Source: Candidatus Gastranaerophilales bacterium (lineage in GTDB: Bacteria; Cyanobacteriota; Vampirovibrionia; Gastranaerophilales; Gastranaerophilaceae). From it: a DNA stretch of 64,000 nucleotides. The position numbers were made by a program, and so were the translations under genes. The stretch spans positions 1 to 64,000 of the forward strand of contig CALVDX010000008.1 in NCBI GenBank assembly GCA_944326425.1. The letters are read 5' to 3'. The notes beneath the pieces were generated by a model that did no database searches, was not told the DNA's origin, and was given only the letters and a program-made list of their open reading frames with translations. The stretch's first letter is position 1, and each line of letters begins with the position of its first letter. Below, piece by piece: positions 1 to 8,552 of this stretch.

Positions 1-122
1 CCGAAAACGCCCTCGCAGAGCGGGCTGTCCAAAATAATCAAAGTATCCGTACAAATAAAACCGGTCGTTAAATTACATCAATCTGGTCGTTAAATTACAA
101 TTATATCGGCACCTTCTCTCCT
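1..122. other. Window-edge stretch with no callable gene
   Basis: The first 30 bases are GC-richer than the surroundings. Frame 1 on the plus strand is open from the edge to a TAA at 91-93, but nothing in it is recognisable and the minus strand is open here too. Two exact 15-bp direct repeats (63-77 and 85-99) have a 22-bp period. Confidence 0.3.
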
Positions 123-157
123 AAAAATAAAAAAGGCTAAGCCAAAGCTTACCCTTC
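123..157 (-). terminator. Rho-independent terminator of tRNA-Ser
   Basis: Read on the minus strand, positions 156-147 pair with 142-133 (10 bp, one mismatch) around a 4-nt loop and are followed by a T run. It lies 8 nt beyond the 3' end of the tRNA. Confidence 0.75.
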
Positions 158-164
158 TTTATTC

Positions 165-250
165 GGAGAAGGCGGGATTCGAACCCGCGGTGAAGTTTCC
201 CCCACACAAACGTTCCAGGTTTGCACCTTAAACCACTCGGACACCTCTCC
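165..250 (-). tRNA. tRNA-Ser (GGA anticodon)
   Basis: An 86-nt cloverleaf on the minus strand with a long variable arm typical of class II tRNAs. The acceptor stem pairs GGAGAGG with CCTTCTCC (one G-U). The anticodon loop is CTGGAAC, giving anticodon GGA, which reads UCC/UCU serine codons. The T arm has the canonical GGTTCGAATCC. CCA is not encoded. A terminator follows directly. Confidence 0.95.
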
Positions 251-388
251 GTGTTTATTATTTAATTTTTAATTTATTATGTTTTTGCACTGTGTTTTGT
301 ACCGGCAGTTACTTAAACATAATAAGTATTACCTTTTTATTTTACAAGAAGAAATTTTGGTTGTAAATACCAGATGATGTATCTTTGA

Positions 389-703
389 TTAAATAGCAAG
401 TTTTAAACCTATACATCCGATAGTTATAAGTAATAGTGAAATTATTTTAATTATGCTGATTGTTTTGTGAAAAAATACTATTCCTATAAAAACAATCATA
501 AATATTCCAAGCCCGCACCATATTGCATAAGCAATACCGACTTCAATACTTTTCAGAGCCTGAGAAAACACAACAAAACATACCGTATAAAATACAATGG
601 TTAAGATTGACGGAAGTAAGGTCCTAAAACCATTTGACATTTTTAATGCTGTTGTTCCCAGTATCTCAAAAACTATTGCACAAAATAAATATACCCAGGC
701 CAT
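389..703 (-). CDS. Small multidrug resistance (SMR/EmrE-like) exporter
   Basis: The 104-residue product has four hydrophobic helices, the size and layout of the SMR family of proton-coupled exporters of cationic compounds in the inner membrane. Helix 1 (MAWVYLFCAIVFEILGTTAL) holds the single buried glutamate at residue 13 that binds proton and substrate in EmrE-like proteins. The later AYAIWCGLG segment also matches the family. A GGAGGG ribosome binding site precedes the ATG. It is a single gene, so a homodimer is likely; some SMR proteins instead export guanidinium, and this cannot be settled from sequence by eye. Confidence 0.9.
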   Translation of the reverse strand: MAWVYLFCAIVFEILGTTALKMSNGFRTLLPSILTIVFYTVCFVVFSQALKSIEVGIAYAIWCGLGIFMIVFIGIVFFHKTISIIKIISLLLITIGCIGLKLAI

Positions 704-750
704 AATTTTCCCTCCGGTACAGGATTATACACCGAATAAACACAAATTAA

Positions 751-783
751 AACGCCGGGGAAAATTTCCCCGGTGTTTTTTAT
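751..783. terminator. Strong hairpin terminator
   Basis: Positions 753-763 pair with 765-775 (11 bp, one G-U). T runs on both sides allow it to work on either strand. It sits just downstream of the small minus-strand gene ending at 818 and upstream of the SMR gene. Confidence 0.8.
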
Positions 784-817
784 GAAAAACAACTACCCCC
801 TAATAATATTTGTTATT

Positions 818-1027
818 TTAGCACCACCATGAGTGACAATGGTGATGATGTATTGGTGGAGGAAAACAGCCGCCGCCCCAGAAGCCGCCAAAGCCCCATA
901 CGGATGGAAATCCTCCCCAGAATCCGCCAAACGGTGTAACTCTGGACATGAGCCCGAAAGCCGCTCCCATTGCCGCGCCTGCAGCAATTCCTAATCCGAC
1001 ATTTTTGAAAAAATTTCCTATAGACAT
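818..1027 (-). CDS. Small Gly/Trp/His-rich protein, function unknown
   Basis: A 69-residue product in two halves. Residues 1-27 are Gly/Ala-rich and could form an amphipathic or membrane helix (GLGIAAGAAMGAAFGLM). The second half is low complexity: repeated GGFWGG-like units, then a PPP-I-HHHH-C-H-SWWC tail with five Trp and three Cys in total. The His/Cys tail could bind metal. A purine-rich GGGGAATAGAG lies before the ATG and a strong terminator lies after the stop, so it looks like an independent transcript. An overlapping frame (793-987) lacks such signals. It could be a small surface or metal-binding protein or a ribosomal peptide precursor; no modifying enzymes are nearby. Confidence 0.55.
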   Translation of the reverse strand: MSIGNFFKNVGLGIAAGAAMGAAFGLMSRVTPFGGFWGGFPSVWGFGGFWGGGCFPPPIHHHHCHSWWC

Positions 1028-1158
1028 AATTCTCTATTCCCCGTTGTAAAAAATTATTTCCTTATATGTATAAAGTATTTTTGTTTTTAAAAATTGCCTT
1101 TTTGTAACAAAAAAAAGAAAATATCTTTATAAACAGGAATACAAAGCTTTACATTTTT

Positions 1159-1185
1159 TTGTTAATTAATTTTGTATGGTATAAT
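1159..1185 (+). promoter_or_regulatory. Extended -10 promoter placed at the ATG
   Basis: TGGTATAAT at 1177-1185 is a perfect extended -10; a weak -35 (TTGTTA, 1159-1164) lies 15 nt upstream. The predicted start of transcription falls at about 1191-1193, on the ATG at 1192. Confidence 0.6.
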
Positions 1186-1191
1186 TTTTCT

Positions 1192-2178
1192 ATGATGAAA
1201 AAGATTATCGGTCTGTGTATCACATTATTATTTCTGGGGTTGATATTCTACAAAATAGACATGGTAAATGTTATAAGTGTGTTGAAACTTTTTCACGTAT
1301 CATATTTGCCGTATATTACTTTATTATACATTATTGCTCTGGGGCTTCGCGGAGTAAGATGGAAACTGTTTTTAGGAAATGAACCTAAATATTCGTGGCT
1401 GCATCTGGCTGAAATTTCAACTGTCGGTACAATGCTTAATATATTTATACCCGCCCGTGCGGGGGATTTATTCAGGGCTTATTATATAGGCAAAGTAAAA
1501 GGGGAAAAAAAACTTAAGATTTTCGGATCTGTAATATTAGAAAGACTATTAGACGGTACCGCTATATTTTTAATTCTTTTATTTTCGGTAAAAGTATATT
1601 TTTCAACTTCAGAAGCTATTAATATTACAACAACGCTTGCCGGCATTCTTTTTTTAGGAAGTCTTAGTGCTGCGTTTGTTATTTTTCGTTCTCCTAAGGT
1701 ATTGGGTAAGTTTTTTGATCTAATAGAAAACAAATTTTTCAAAAAAGAAACCGGGACAAACAATTTATTTTTTAAAATTAAACATCATGCATTATCATTT
1801 AGCGAAGGGTTTTCCGTTTTAAAAGATAACAAAGTTCTGGTATTATCTTTTATTTACAGCCTCATAATATGGGGATTAGAAAGTATTGTAGTATATTTTA
1901 TAATTAATTCTTTTGGACTGGTATTTCCTTTATCCGCAGCTTTATTTGTACTCACTCTTACTACTTTTTCTACTATGCTGCCATCTACTTCTATATTTTT
2001 GGGACCATTTCAAGCTGCATATATCCTTGCTTTGAGTATATATGGGGCGGATAAAGAAATGGCGCTTGCTATTGCAGTTGTTCACAATTTGATTTTAGTA
2101 ATGATAGTTTCCGTTATCGGTTTATCGTGCTTGCTCAGATATAATTTTCACCCGGACAAAAATACGTTAAACGGTTGA
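1192..2178 (+). CDS. YbhN/UPF0104 (LPG synthase TM-like) membrane protein
   Basis: About 328 residues with multiple hydrophobic helices. The family (lysylphosphatidylglycerol synthase transmembrane region / UPF0104) includes putative lipid flippases of the inner membrane. Family-like signatures are LRGVRWKLFL near residue 55, the IPARAGDLFRAYY segment near residue 90, ILERLLDG near 120, and a late helix pair with FLGPFQAAYILAL. There is no soluble synthase domain. The start MMKKIIGL at 1192 is preferred over an in-frame codon at 1159 because the promoter lies between them. No Shine-Dalgarno is seen, which fits a leaderless mRNA. Its lipid substrate cannot be told from sequence. Confidence 0.8.
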   Translation: MMKKIIGLCITLLFLGLIFYKIDMVNVISVLKLFHVSYLPYITLLYIIALGLRGVRWKLFLGNEPKYSWLHLAEISTVGTMLNIFIPARAGDLFRAYYIGKVKGEKKLKIFGSVILERLLDGTAIFLILLFSVKVYFSTSEAINITTTLAGILFLGSLSAAFVIFRSPKVLGKFFDLIENKFFKKETGTNNLFFKIKHHALSFSEGFSVLKDNKVLVLSFIYSLIIWGLESIVVYFIINSFGLVFPLSAALFVLTLTTFSTMLPSTSIFLGPFQAAYILALSIYGADKEMALAIAVVHNLILVMIVSVIGLSCLLRYNFHPDKNTLNG

Positions 2179-2205
2179 TACCAATTTTGCTAATTATTGT
2201 ATAAT
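2175..2205 (+). promoter_or_regulatory. Promoter of the 117-aa gene
   Basis: TATAAT at 2200-2205 with TTGATA at 2175-2180 (19-nt spacing, longer than ideal). A leader of about 28 nt with a TTAGGGAA ribosome binding site follows before the ATG at 2240. Confidence 0.5.
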
Positions 2206-2239
2206 GTACATGTAAAAATAGAGGGAAGGGCTTAGGGAA

Positions 2240-2593
2240 ATGTTAAATAATATTAATGATAACAACAAAGATAATTTGTTACATTCACCCCTCTCGGATA
2301 CATTAGGAACAAATAATGTAAGATTTGTAAACCGTAATGCGTATTCAAATAATCCTTATTCACAAAGTTTATACATTGATCAGACAAATATTTCAGATAC
2401 GGCATTAAAGCTTTATGAGCGGGATAATGATATAAAAAAATTTACGCAAATAGCAATGTCTGATATGAATGATAATTCCCATATAGAATTGATGGAACAG
2501 TTATTTGCAGAAGGAGTTTCCGATCCTTTTGATGATAAAACAATTGAGGAATTATCCGGTAATTCTGATTTATGGGATGACTTAGGGCTATAA
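2240..2593 (+). CDS. Hypothetical acidic, Asn-rich protein
   Basis: A 117-residue soluble protein. The first 50 residues are rich in Asn, Ser and Tyr and look disordered; residues 55-117 are acidic and probably helical, ending in SDLWDDLGL. There is no signal peptide, membrane segment or recognisable domain. It has its own -10 box and ribosome binding site and is followed by a separate start signal for the TPR gene. Nothing in the neighbourhood assigns a role. Confidence 0.6.
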   Translation: MLNNINDNNKDNLLHSPLSDTLGTNNVRFVNRNAYSNNPYSQSLYIDQTNISDTALKLYERDNDIKKFTQIAMSDMNDNSHIELMEQLFAEGVSDPFDDKTIEELSGNSDLWDDLGL

Positions 2594-2596
2594 ATG

Positions 2597-2605
2597 TGCT
2601 AAAAT
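2597..2605 (+). promoter_or_regulatory. Extended -10 ten bases before an ATG
   Basis: TGCTAAAAT at 2597-2605 matches an extended -10. The ATG at 2615 would lie at or within about 3 nt of the transcript start, with no Shine-Dalgarno between. Confidence 0.45.
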
Positions 2606-2614
2606 ATATGTACT

Positions 2615-3793
2615 ATGTCACGGATTGATTATTGGGCTACAACAAGTACTCATGAATATATGTATGAAAAGGCCTGGGAGTATTATTCAAATGGTAATTA
2701 TACTGATGCACTAACTCTTTACAGTGAGTTAATGAATTCCGGGGTTGATGATGAACTGTATTATAATGCCGCACTTTGCTGTAATAAATTGAATAAGCAG
2801 GAACAGGCGGTTGAGTTTCTGGAAAAATCTCTTGCTTTAAATGACAGACGGTTTGACGGTTTCATCCTTCTCGCTGAAATTTACTCAAGTCTTAATTCTG
2901 CATCTAAAGCTATTTATAATTATACCCGCGCACGTGCATTAAAACCGGATCATTCCGGTGCCTGTGCTGCTCTTGTTGATTTATACGCAAAACAGGGGCA
3001 AAAATTTGAATCAGATTATTATCGCAGTCGTTTTTTACAATATACAAAAGATAAAAGGTCTGCGCTCTATCGTTCGTTAAATGCGGAAAATAATAATGCC
3101 CGTGCAGAAGCCGGCAGATATTTCTTAACTGCTTCAAGGGCCTTTGCAAGGGGCGACTTATTTACTGCCAAGCGTGATTATAAAAGCGGACTTGATATTT
3201 ATCCTGCAGATTATGAAAGTAACTTTACATACGCGCGTGTATGTAATGATTTAGGCGATAACACAGAAGCTGTAAAATATTTTATAAGAGCAATGTTTTT
3301 AAACAATGAGAATGCAGGGTTGTATATGTATATAGCTTCTGTATACTCTAAACTCCGTGATTATTCCCGTGCGTATTGCTTCTTAAAGAGATACCTAACT
3401 TTGTTGGTTTCTACCCATAATCAGGCAGAGTACCTTAAGACTATACAAAGTATAAAATCACTTGAACCATACTCAAAAAACGGAAGTGTATCTGTTTCGT
3501 CTGCAGAAAATTATTTCAATTCAAACAGATATTTTGAGGCTTATTTAGAATACGGGAACCTTGTTATACTTTCAGAAGGGCAAAATTCTGATATAGAAGT
3601 CCGCCTGCAATTATTAGAATTAATGGTACATCCTGATACATACTGGTCTAAGCTGTATTTAAGGAAAGGTCAGGCTTTATATGACTCGGGAAAAATTCGT
3701 GAAGCAAATAGTTTCTTTTCACGTGTGATGGAAATCTTACCTCCAAATAGCAGCGGATATAAACTGGCAAGGTCTAAAATTACAAATGTTTAA
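2615..3793 (+). CDS. TPR-repeat protein
   Basis: A 392-residue soluble protein made of tetratricopeptide repeats. Repeat-like units are visible at about residues 17-50 (AWEYYSNGNYTDALTLYSEL), 48-82, 83-116 (NYTRARALKPDHSGA), 170-235 and again near the C terminus (GQALYDSGKIREANSFFSRV). No enzymatic domain is seen. TPR arrays serve as protein-protein scaffolds. It overlaps the following YkgJ-type gene by 8 nt, so the two are probably translationally coupled. A second TPR protein lies 2.7 kb downstream. Confidence 0.85.
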   Translation: MSRIDYWATTSTHEYMYEKAWEYYSNGNYTDALTLYSELMNSGVDDELYYNAALCCNKLNKQEQAVEFLEKSLALNDRRFDGFILLAEIYSSLNSASKAIYNYTRARALKPDHSGACAALVDLYAKQGQKFESDYYRSRFLQYTKDKRSALYRSLNAENNNARAEAGRYFLTASRAFARGDLFTAKRDYKSGLDIYPADYESNFTYARVCNDLGDNTEAVKYFIRAMFLNNENAGLYMYIASVYSKLRDYSRAYCFLKRYLTLLVSTHNQAEYLKTIQSIKSLEPYSKNGSVSVSSAENYFNSNRYFEAYLEYGNLVILSEGQNSDIEVRLQLLELMVHPDTYWSKLYLRKGQALYDSGKIREANSFFSRVMEILPPNSSGYKLARSKITNV

Positions 3794-4202
3794 ATTTTTA
3801 AAACGTTTTTTTTATACAAAAATATTGAAACGTAAATATTACAGAACGGGGAAGTGCAACGGCTGCGGGCGCTGCTGCCGTAAGATTTATGTTAAAAACT
3901 TTAAACATGTAATTACTGATGAAAAAGAGTTTGAAAAACTTCAATATCTCCACCGGTTTTATTCCTATTTGAAAATTATTGGCAAAGATGAAACAGGATT
4001 GATATTTGAGTGTACAAATCTGGACCCTGAAACTAATAAATGTAAAATTCACAAATCCCGCCCCGGAATTTGCAGGAGATATCCGCAGGAAGAAATGCTG
4101 AGCATGGGCGGAGAATTATCGGAGGGCTGCGGGTACAGGTTAGAACCTATAATTCCTTTCTCAGAGGTTTTTGCGAAAGTTTCCCGTAAATCTAAAAAAT
4201 AA
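3786..4202 (+). CDS. YkgJ-family Cys-cluster protein
   Basis: A 138-residue protein with the cysteine array of the YkgJ/PF03692 family: CNGCGRCC at about residues 24-31, then CTNLDPETNKCKIHKSRPGIC and a final C in SEGCGYR. The family is thought to bind zinc or an iron-sulfur cluster; its biochemical role is not established. The start overlaps the 3' end of the TPR gene. The N terminus is strongly basic. Confidence 0.85.
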   Translation: MFKFLKRFFYTKILKRKYYRTGKCNGCGRCCRKIYVKNFKHVITDEKEFEKLQYLHRFYSYLKIIGKDETGLIFECTNLDPETNKCKIHKSRPGICRRYPQEEMLSMGGELSEGCGYRLEPIIPFSEVFAKVSRKSKK

Positions 4203-4207
4203 ACTTG

Positions 4208-4216
4208 TGGTACAAT
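4208..4216 (+). promoter_or_regulatory. Extended -10 directly before mrnC
   Basis: TGGTACAAT at 4208-4216, followed by seven bases and then the ATG at 4224. Transcription would start at or next to the ATG; no Shine-Dalgarno is visible. Confidence 0.5.
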
Positions 4217-4223
4217 ATAACTT

Positions 4224-4589
4224 ATGGAAATACCAATCAGAAATTATGCACACCTTGGGGATGCAGTGTGGGAAGTTATTGTAAGGGAGTATACTATTGA
4301 TAAAACTTCACGTATTGAAACACTGCATAAGTTAACTACAGACAGGGTAAACGCAAAGTTTCAGCACGATTTGTTTATACAAATTGAGGCCTTGCTTACG
4401 GAGGAAGAAAAGACGCTTGCAAGGCGGGCGAGAAATTTATCCGTTCCTGTGTCGAGAAGAAATATGCAGTCTGAATATCGTCTGGCTACTGCGTTTGAAG
4501 CTTTGATCGGGTATTGGTATTTGAATGATAAACAGCGCTTTGACCAGATAAAAGAGATATTGGTATCAAAAATTACAATGGAGCCGTAG
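4224..4589 (+). CDS. mrnC: Mini-ribonuclease 3
   Basis: A 121-residue protein matching Mini-RNase III, the RNase III catalytic domain without a dsRNA-binding domain. In Bacillus this enzyme matures 23S rRNA ends. The N-terminal AHLGDAVWEVIVREY carries the catalytic Asp, and EYRLATAFEALIGYWYL near residues 90-106 carries the second acidic motif (Glu of the AxxFEALIG segment). The length is typical. It sits 8 nt before mutL and probably forms an operon with it. Confidence 0.9.
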   Translation: MEIPIRNYAHLGDAVWEVIVREYTIDKTSRIETLHKLTTDRVNAKFQHDLFIQIEALLTEEEKTLARRARNLSVPVSRRNMQSEYRLATAFEALIGYWYLNDKQRFDQIKEILVSKITMEP

Positions 4590-4597
4590 TACAAAGT

Positions 4598-6373
4598 ATG
4601 CCTAAGATAGTTCAACTTGATAAAAATTTAATAAACCAGATAGCGGCAGGTGAGGTTATTGAACGTCCTGCTTCTGTGGTAAAAGAACTTGTGGAAAATT
4701 CAATTGATGCGGGTGCAACACGTATAAGTATTTCAATAGAAAACGAGTGCAGAAATATAAGAGTTGCAGATAACGGGTGCGGTATTGATGCGGAAGATAT
4801 TACACTTGCTTTTTCAAAGCATGCAACAAGCAAAATAAAAAATGTTGATGATTTGTATAGTATTCATACCTTAGGTTTTAGAGGGGAAGCACTTGCAAGC
4901 ATAATCTCTATTTCAAAAGTGTTTTGTACAACCAAAACAAAAGATGCGGAAAGCGGCACCCGCGTTGAGTGTCAGAACAGCGAGGTAAAAAGTGTTAAGA
5001 CAGGCTGCGCGGACGGTACAATTATGGATATACGCGACTTGTTCTACAATGTCCCCGCGCGCTTGAAGTTTTTAAAGAGTGAGAAAACGGAATTTTCTTA
5101 TATTTCGGACTTAATAACAACGCTTGCTATTGCTAATCCTGATGTAAGTTTTGAACTTATTCACGATAAGAAATCTGTTATGAAAACTATAGGCAAAGGC
5201 GGCTTGATGGCAGTTGTAAGCAATCTGTTTTCAAAAGAGACATCTGAAAATATGAAAGAAGTTCTCAAAACAGACAAAATTTCCAGTTTACAGCTATCAG
5301 GATGTGTATCTGTTCCGAGTTTTACCCGTTCAAGCAAGAAAGATTACTACTTGTATGTAAATAATCGTGCTGTTAAATGTCCGGTTTTCCAAAAGGCAGT
5401 TGATACTGCGTATAGGAATACAATGCCTCAGGGAAAATATCCTTTTGTCATTCTTAAATTGGACATACCTGCTGAAGATGTTGATGTAAATGTTCATCCT
5501 ACAAAAAAAGAAGTACGATACAAAAATCCTAATCAGATATTTAATTTTATATTATCTTCTGTAACAGCCGCATTAACCGGTGGAACAAGAACACCGGTGC
5601 AGGAAACTGTAAAACAGGATGAAAAAATAGTATCATTTTCACAATATGCTTCAGCACCGCCGGTATTTGTTTCGGATAAGGCCGATGATGATATCTCAGT
5701 GGATGTAAGACATTCAATACCGCCTTCTTTTTATAAAGCGCCGGAAATTTCAAAAATCTCTGCACCATCTTTTAAACAGAGAGAATTTTTACCGCAAAAT
5801 ACTGTAGTAGAACTAAGAAAAGAAGAGAATATAATAGGACAGTATAAAAAGACTTATATTTTAATAGAACGAGAGGAGGGGCTTGAAATCGTAGACCAGC
5901 ACATAGCAGAAGAACGATATATTTACGAAAAATTGAAAGCTTCACAGCAGCCATCCTCCCAATTGTTGTTTATATCGGATGTGCTTACTGTTTCATCGGA
6001 GGATATGGAGAAGCTAAAAGAAAATAAAGCACATTATGAAAAATACGGGTACGGAATAGAGTTTTTAAACGACAGAGAGGTTACATTTAAAAAACTGCCG
6101 GCCTCAATTGCAGGCATGGATGCAAAGGAAATACTTGATGATTTGCTTGAAAATCTGCAGGGGGATGTAAATGGTATTGAAGAAAAGATTCTTATAATGA
6201 CTTCCTGTAAATCAGCAGTTAAAGCAAATACTTCGTTAAATTTATTTCAAATGCAGGAAATAATTAAAAACTGGCGAACCTGCAAACAACCCTATACCTG
6301 CCCGCATGGCAGACCGATTTCAAAAATCCTTAAGCACGAAGATATTGCTAAGTTTTTTATGAGGAATGCATAA
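4598..6373 (+). CDS. mutL: DNA mismatch repair protein MutL
   Basis: A 591-residue MutL. The N-terminal GHKL ATPase has ELVENSIDAGAT (motif I), DNGCGID (II) and GFRGEALASI (III). The middle has VNVHPTKKEVR. The C-terminal half carries the metal-dependent endonuclease motif in the form DQHIAEERYIYE, where the consensus is DQHA-x2-E-x4-E, so Ile replaces the usual Ala; SCKSAVKA and CPHGRP complete the site. It therefore looks like a nicking MutL for methyl-independent mismatch repair. No mutS is in the window. No Shine-Dalgarno precedes the ATG; translation may be coupled to mrnC. Confidence 0.95.
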   Translation: MPKIVQLDKNLINQIAAGEVIERPASVVKELVENSIDAGATRISISIENECRNIRVADNGCGIDAEDITLAFSKHATSKIKNVDDLYSIHTLGFRGEALASIISISKVFCTTKTKDAESGTRVECQNSEVKSVKTGCADGTIMDIRDLFYNVPARLKFLKSEKTEFSYISDLITTLAIANPDVSFELIHDKKSVMKTIGKGGLMAVVSNLFSKETSENMKEVLKTDKISSLQLSGCVSVPSFTRSSKKDYYLYVNNRAVKCPVFQKAVDTAYRNTMPQGKYPFVILKLDIPAEDVDVNVHPTKKEVRYKNPNQIFNFILSSVTAALTGGTRTPVQETVKQDEKIVSFSQYASAPPVFVSDKADDDISVDVRHSIPPSFYKAPEISKISAPSFKQREFLPQNTVVELRKEENIIGQYKKTYILIEREEGLEIVDQHIAEERYIYEKLKASQQPSSQLLFISDVLTVSSEDMEKLKENKAHYEKYGYGIEFLNDREVTFKKLPASIAGMDAKEILDDLLENLQGDVNGIEEKILIMTSCKSAVKANTSLNLFQMQEIIKNWRTCKQPYTCPHGRPISKILKHEDIAKFFMRNA

Positions 6374-6488
6374 GCGTACACATTTAGCAGTGAGTTGAGA
6401 TAATAAATATCAACCTTCTAAACCTTGACGTGATTGTAAAAATATGGTATCCCCGATAATAGGAACATAGTATAGAGAGGAATTTAGG

Positions 6489-8474
6489 ATGGCTCAGGTA
6501 TCAAGAAAGCTTATTGTAGGCAAACCTATTACACTGCCGGAAGAAGTAAATGATGACTTAATTTTTGATATAGATGTGGCGCTTGCTGAAGAGTATTGCA
6601 AAAATAAGGAATATGAAAAGGGCTTTGAAATATATGAAAGACTTGTTCGTAAGGCGTTTGGCGATATTGAGCTTAAGAATAAATACATGCGTCAGATGAA
6701 AACGTATGCAGATACGTTGTTAAAAGAAAAAAAATACAGTAAAGCTCTTGAACAGTATAAAAAACTTTTAAGACAGAATGTAACGGATCCTTATATATTT
6801 AAAAATGCTGCAATTTGCCTTAATGAAATGGGACAGCCGGTCAGGGCGCTAAGGTTCTTTGAAAAGTATGAAGAAAATGCGTACGATAAAGAAGAAGTTT
6901 ATAAATATCTTGCCGATATTTATTATGAAAATATTAAAGATTATGAAAAGGCAATTGATTATTATGAAAAAATGATTGAAAAATACGGTGATAATGCTCA
7001 TGTTTACAACATGCTGGGGCACTTGTATTCAACGTATTACCAGGATAAGTATATGGATAAACAAATATACTATCTCAAAAAAGCAGCAGAACTTGAACCA
7101 AATAACAGGGTTATTATAAAGAATATCGCTTATGTCCTCGGTAAATTTAGAAAATTTGAAGAAGCTGATAAATACTATGCAAGATTACAGCAGCTTAATC
7201 CTTCCCACTCAGACCTTCACAGCTACGGCGGGTATCTGGTCAGTAAGCGTGATTTTGAAAATGGTTTCAGGTTTCTTATGCATCGTTTTGCAAAAGAAGA
7301 CTTACAGGAAGGAGCATTTCCGCCTATATTCCTTAATAAAAAAGTCCGCTGGAATGATAAGATGGATTTATCCGGAAAACATGTTATTCTTCACTTTGAA
7401 CAGGGGTTTGGCGATTCTATAATGTTTATCCGTTATTTGGATTTAATAAAAGAAATGTGTGATAAGGTTTCAATTGTCGTACAACGTCCGCTTTTGGAGC
7501 TTTTTGCCGGCTCAGATCTAGGTTGTGATATTTATCCTGATGATATTCCTATGGGGTTAAAGTATGATGTAGTGATTCCGATGATGGATTTACCGCTGGT
7601 TTGCCACTCTACTCCGGAGACAATACCTCATCCCGAAGGGTATTTAAAAGTTGATCAAAAATATATCGATGAATTTAGAGAACAATACATCCATAAGAAC
7701 GATAAATTTAAGATAGGGGTTGCTTATGAAGGGTCTATAATGGGTAAGGAAACAGACCGTGATATTCCGTTTAAATTTATGTACCCGTTAATGGAATTAC
7801 CGGGGGTTGAGATATATTCATTCCAGGTGTCTGACCCGAGTAACCAGATGGATAGAGTGCCGGCGAATTTACAGTTTATAAGATTAGGTGATAAGCTTAG
7901 AAACTTCAAGGATACCGCTGCCGGTTTAAAATGTATGGATATGTTTATATCCTCTGATAACGGGGTTATGAACCTTGCCGGAGCGCTTGGAATTCCATCT
8001 ATTTGTTTGTTTAATACAATTTCTGAGTGGCGCTGGATTGTGACACAGGGAGAGGATGTAGTCTGGTATAAGAGTGTAAAACCATTACAGTGCCCGACGT
8101 CAAGAGCCTGGGATATTCCCGTAAGGCAGGCAATAGAAATAGTTGAAAAGCGTCAGCTTGAAAAATTGAATAACACTTTGAAATTGTCAGCGCCGAAGGG
8201 ATCAATAAAATCTAAAAATATAAGCCCCAATGCTGCAGTTTCACTGGACGCAGTTGCAGAACTTCTTGGGGGAGAAGAAGAGCCAAAGAAAACTGCTAAA
8301 AAGACTGCAGTTAAGAAAAGTACTGCTAAAAAGACAGTATCTAAAGCGGGCGAAAAGAAAGCAACAGCAAAGAGTTCTTTAAAAAAGCCGGCGGAAAAGA
8401 AGAGCCCGTCAAAGACATCAAATGTTAAACCTGCAAAGAAAACAACCGGCAGGGCTAAAAAGAAAGAAGAATAG
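6489..8474 (+). CDS. TPR protein with GT9-like domain and lysine-rich tail
   Basis: A 661-residue three-part protein. Residues about 30-260 are TPR repeats (EKGFEIYERLVRKAFG, KALEQYKKLLRQN, KAIDYYEKMIEKYG and others). Residues about 290-560 resemble the glycosyltransferase family 9/heptosyltransferase-like domain often fused to TPRs (HFEQGFGDSIMFIRYL near 300; ISSDNGVMNLAGALGIPSI near 495). Residues about 595-661 are a Lys/Ala/Thr/Ser tail like that of histone H1 or bacterial H1-like proteins. Start: GAGAGGAATT precedes the ATG. Glycan transfer is inferred from the fold only, and the tail is unusual for this architecture. A strong terminator follows. Confidence 0.85.
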   Translation: MAQVSRKLIVGKPITLPEEVNDDLIFDIDVALAEEYCKNKEYEKGFEIYERLVRKAFGDIELKNKYMRQMKTYADTLLKEKKYSKALEQYKKLLRQNVTDPYIFKNAAICLNEMGQPVRALRFFEKYEENAYDKEEVYKYLADIYYENIKDYEKAIDYYEKMIEKYGDNAHVYNMLGHLYSTYYQDKYMDKQIYYLKKAAELEPNNRVIIKNIAYVLGKFRKFEEADKYYARLQQLNPSHSDLHSYGGYLVSKRDFENGFRFLMHRFAKEDLQEGAFPPIFLNKKVRWNDKMDLSGKHVILHFEQGFGDSIMFIRYLDLIKEMCDKVSIVVQRPLLELFAGSDLGCDIYPDDIPMGLKYDVVIPMMDLPLVCHSTPETIPHPEGYLKVDQKYIDEFREQYIHKNDKFKIGVAYEGSIMGKETDRDIPFKFMYPLMELPGVEIYSFQVSDPSNQMDRVPANLQFIRLGDKLRNFKDTAAGLKCMDMFISSDNGVMNLAGALGIPSICLFNTISEWRWIVTQGEDVVWYKSVKPLQCPTSRAWDIPVRQAIEIVEKRQLEKLNNTLKLSAPKGSIKSKNISPNAAVSLDAVAELLGGEEEPKKTAKKTAVKKSTAKKTVSKAGEKKATAKSSLKKPAEKKSPSKTSNVKPAKKTTGRAKKKEE

Positions 8475-8488
8475 AGTTATATAAACAA

Positions 8489-8526
8489 TACAAAATACCC
8501 GTAATAATATTTACGGGTATTTTGTA
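8489..8526. terminator. Bidirectional terminator between converging genes
   Basis: A perfect 16-bp stem (8489-8504 with 8511-8526) with a 6-nt loop separates the plus gene ending at 8474 from the minus gene ending at 8553. The A/T-rich stem base supplies a T tract on either strand. Confidence 0.9.
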
Positions 8527-8552
8527 CTTAGGAAAAAAGAAAAAATGGAAAA

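Noticed and set aside
793-987. 64-codon minus-strand ORF over the Gly/Trp-rich peptide gene
   Set aside because: No ribosome binding site, and the product has no hydrophobic or low-complexity logic; the 818-1027 frame with a start signal and terminator is better.
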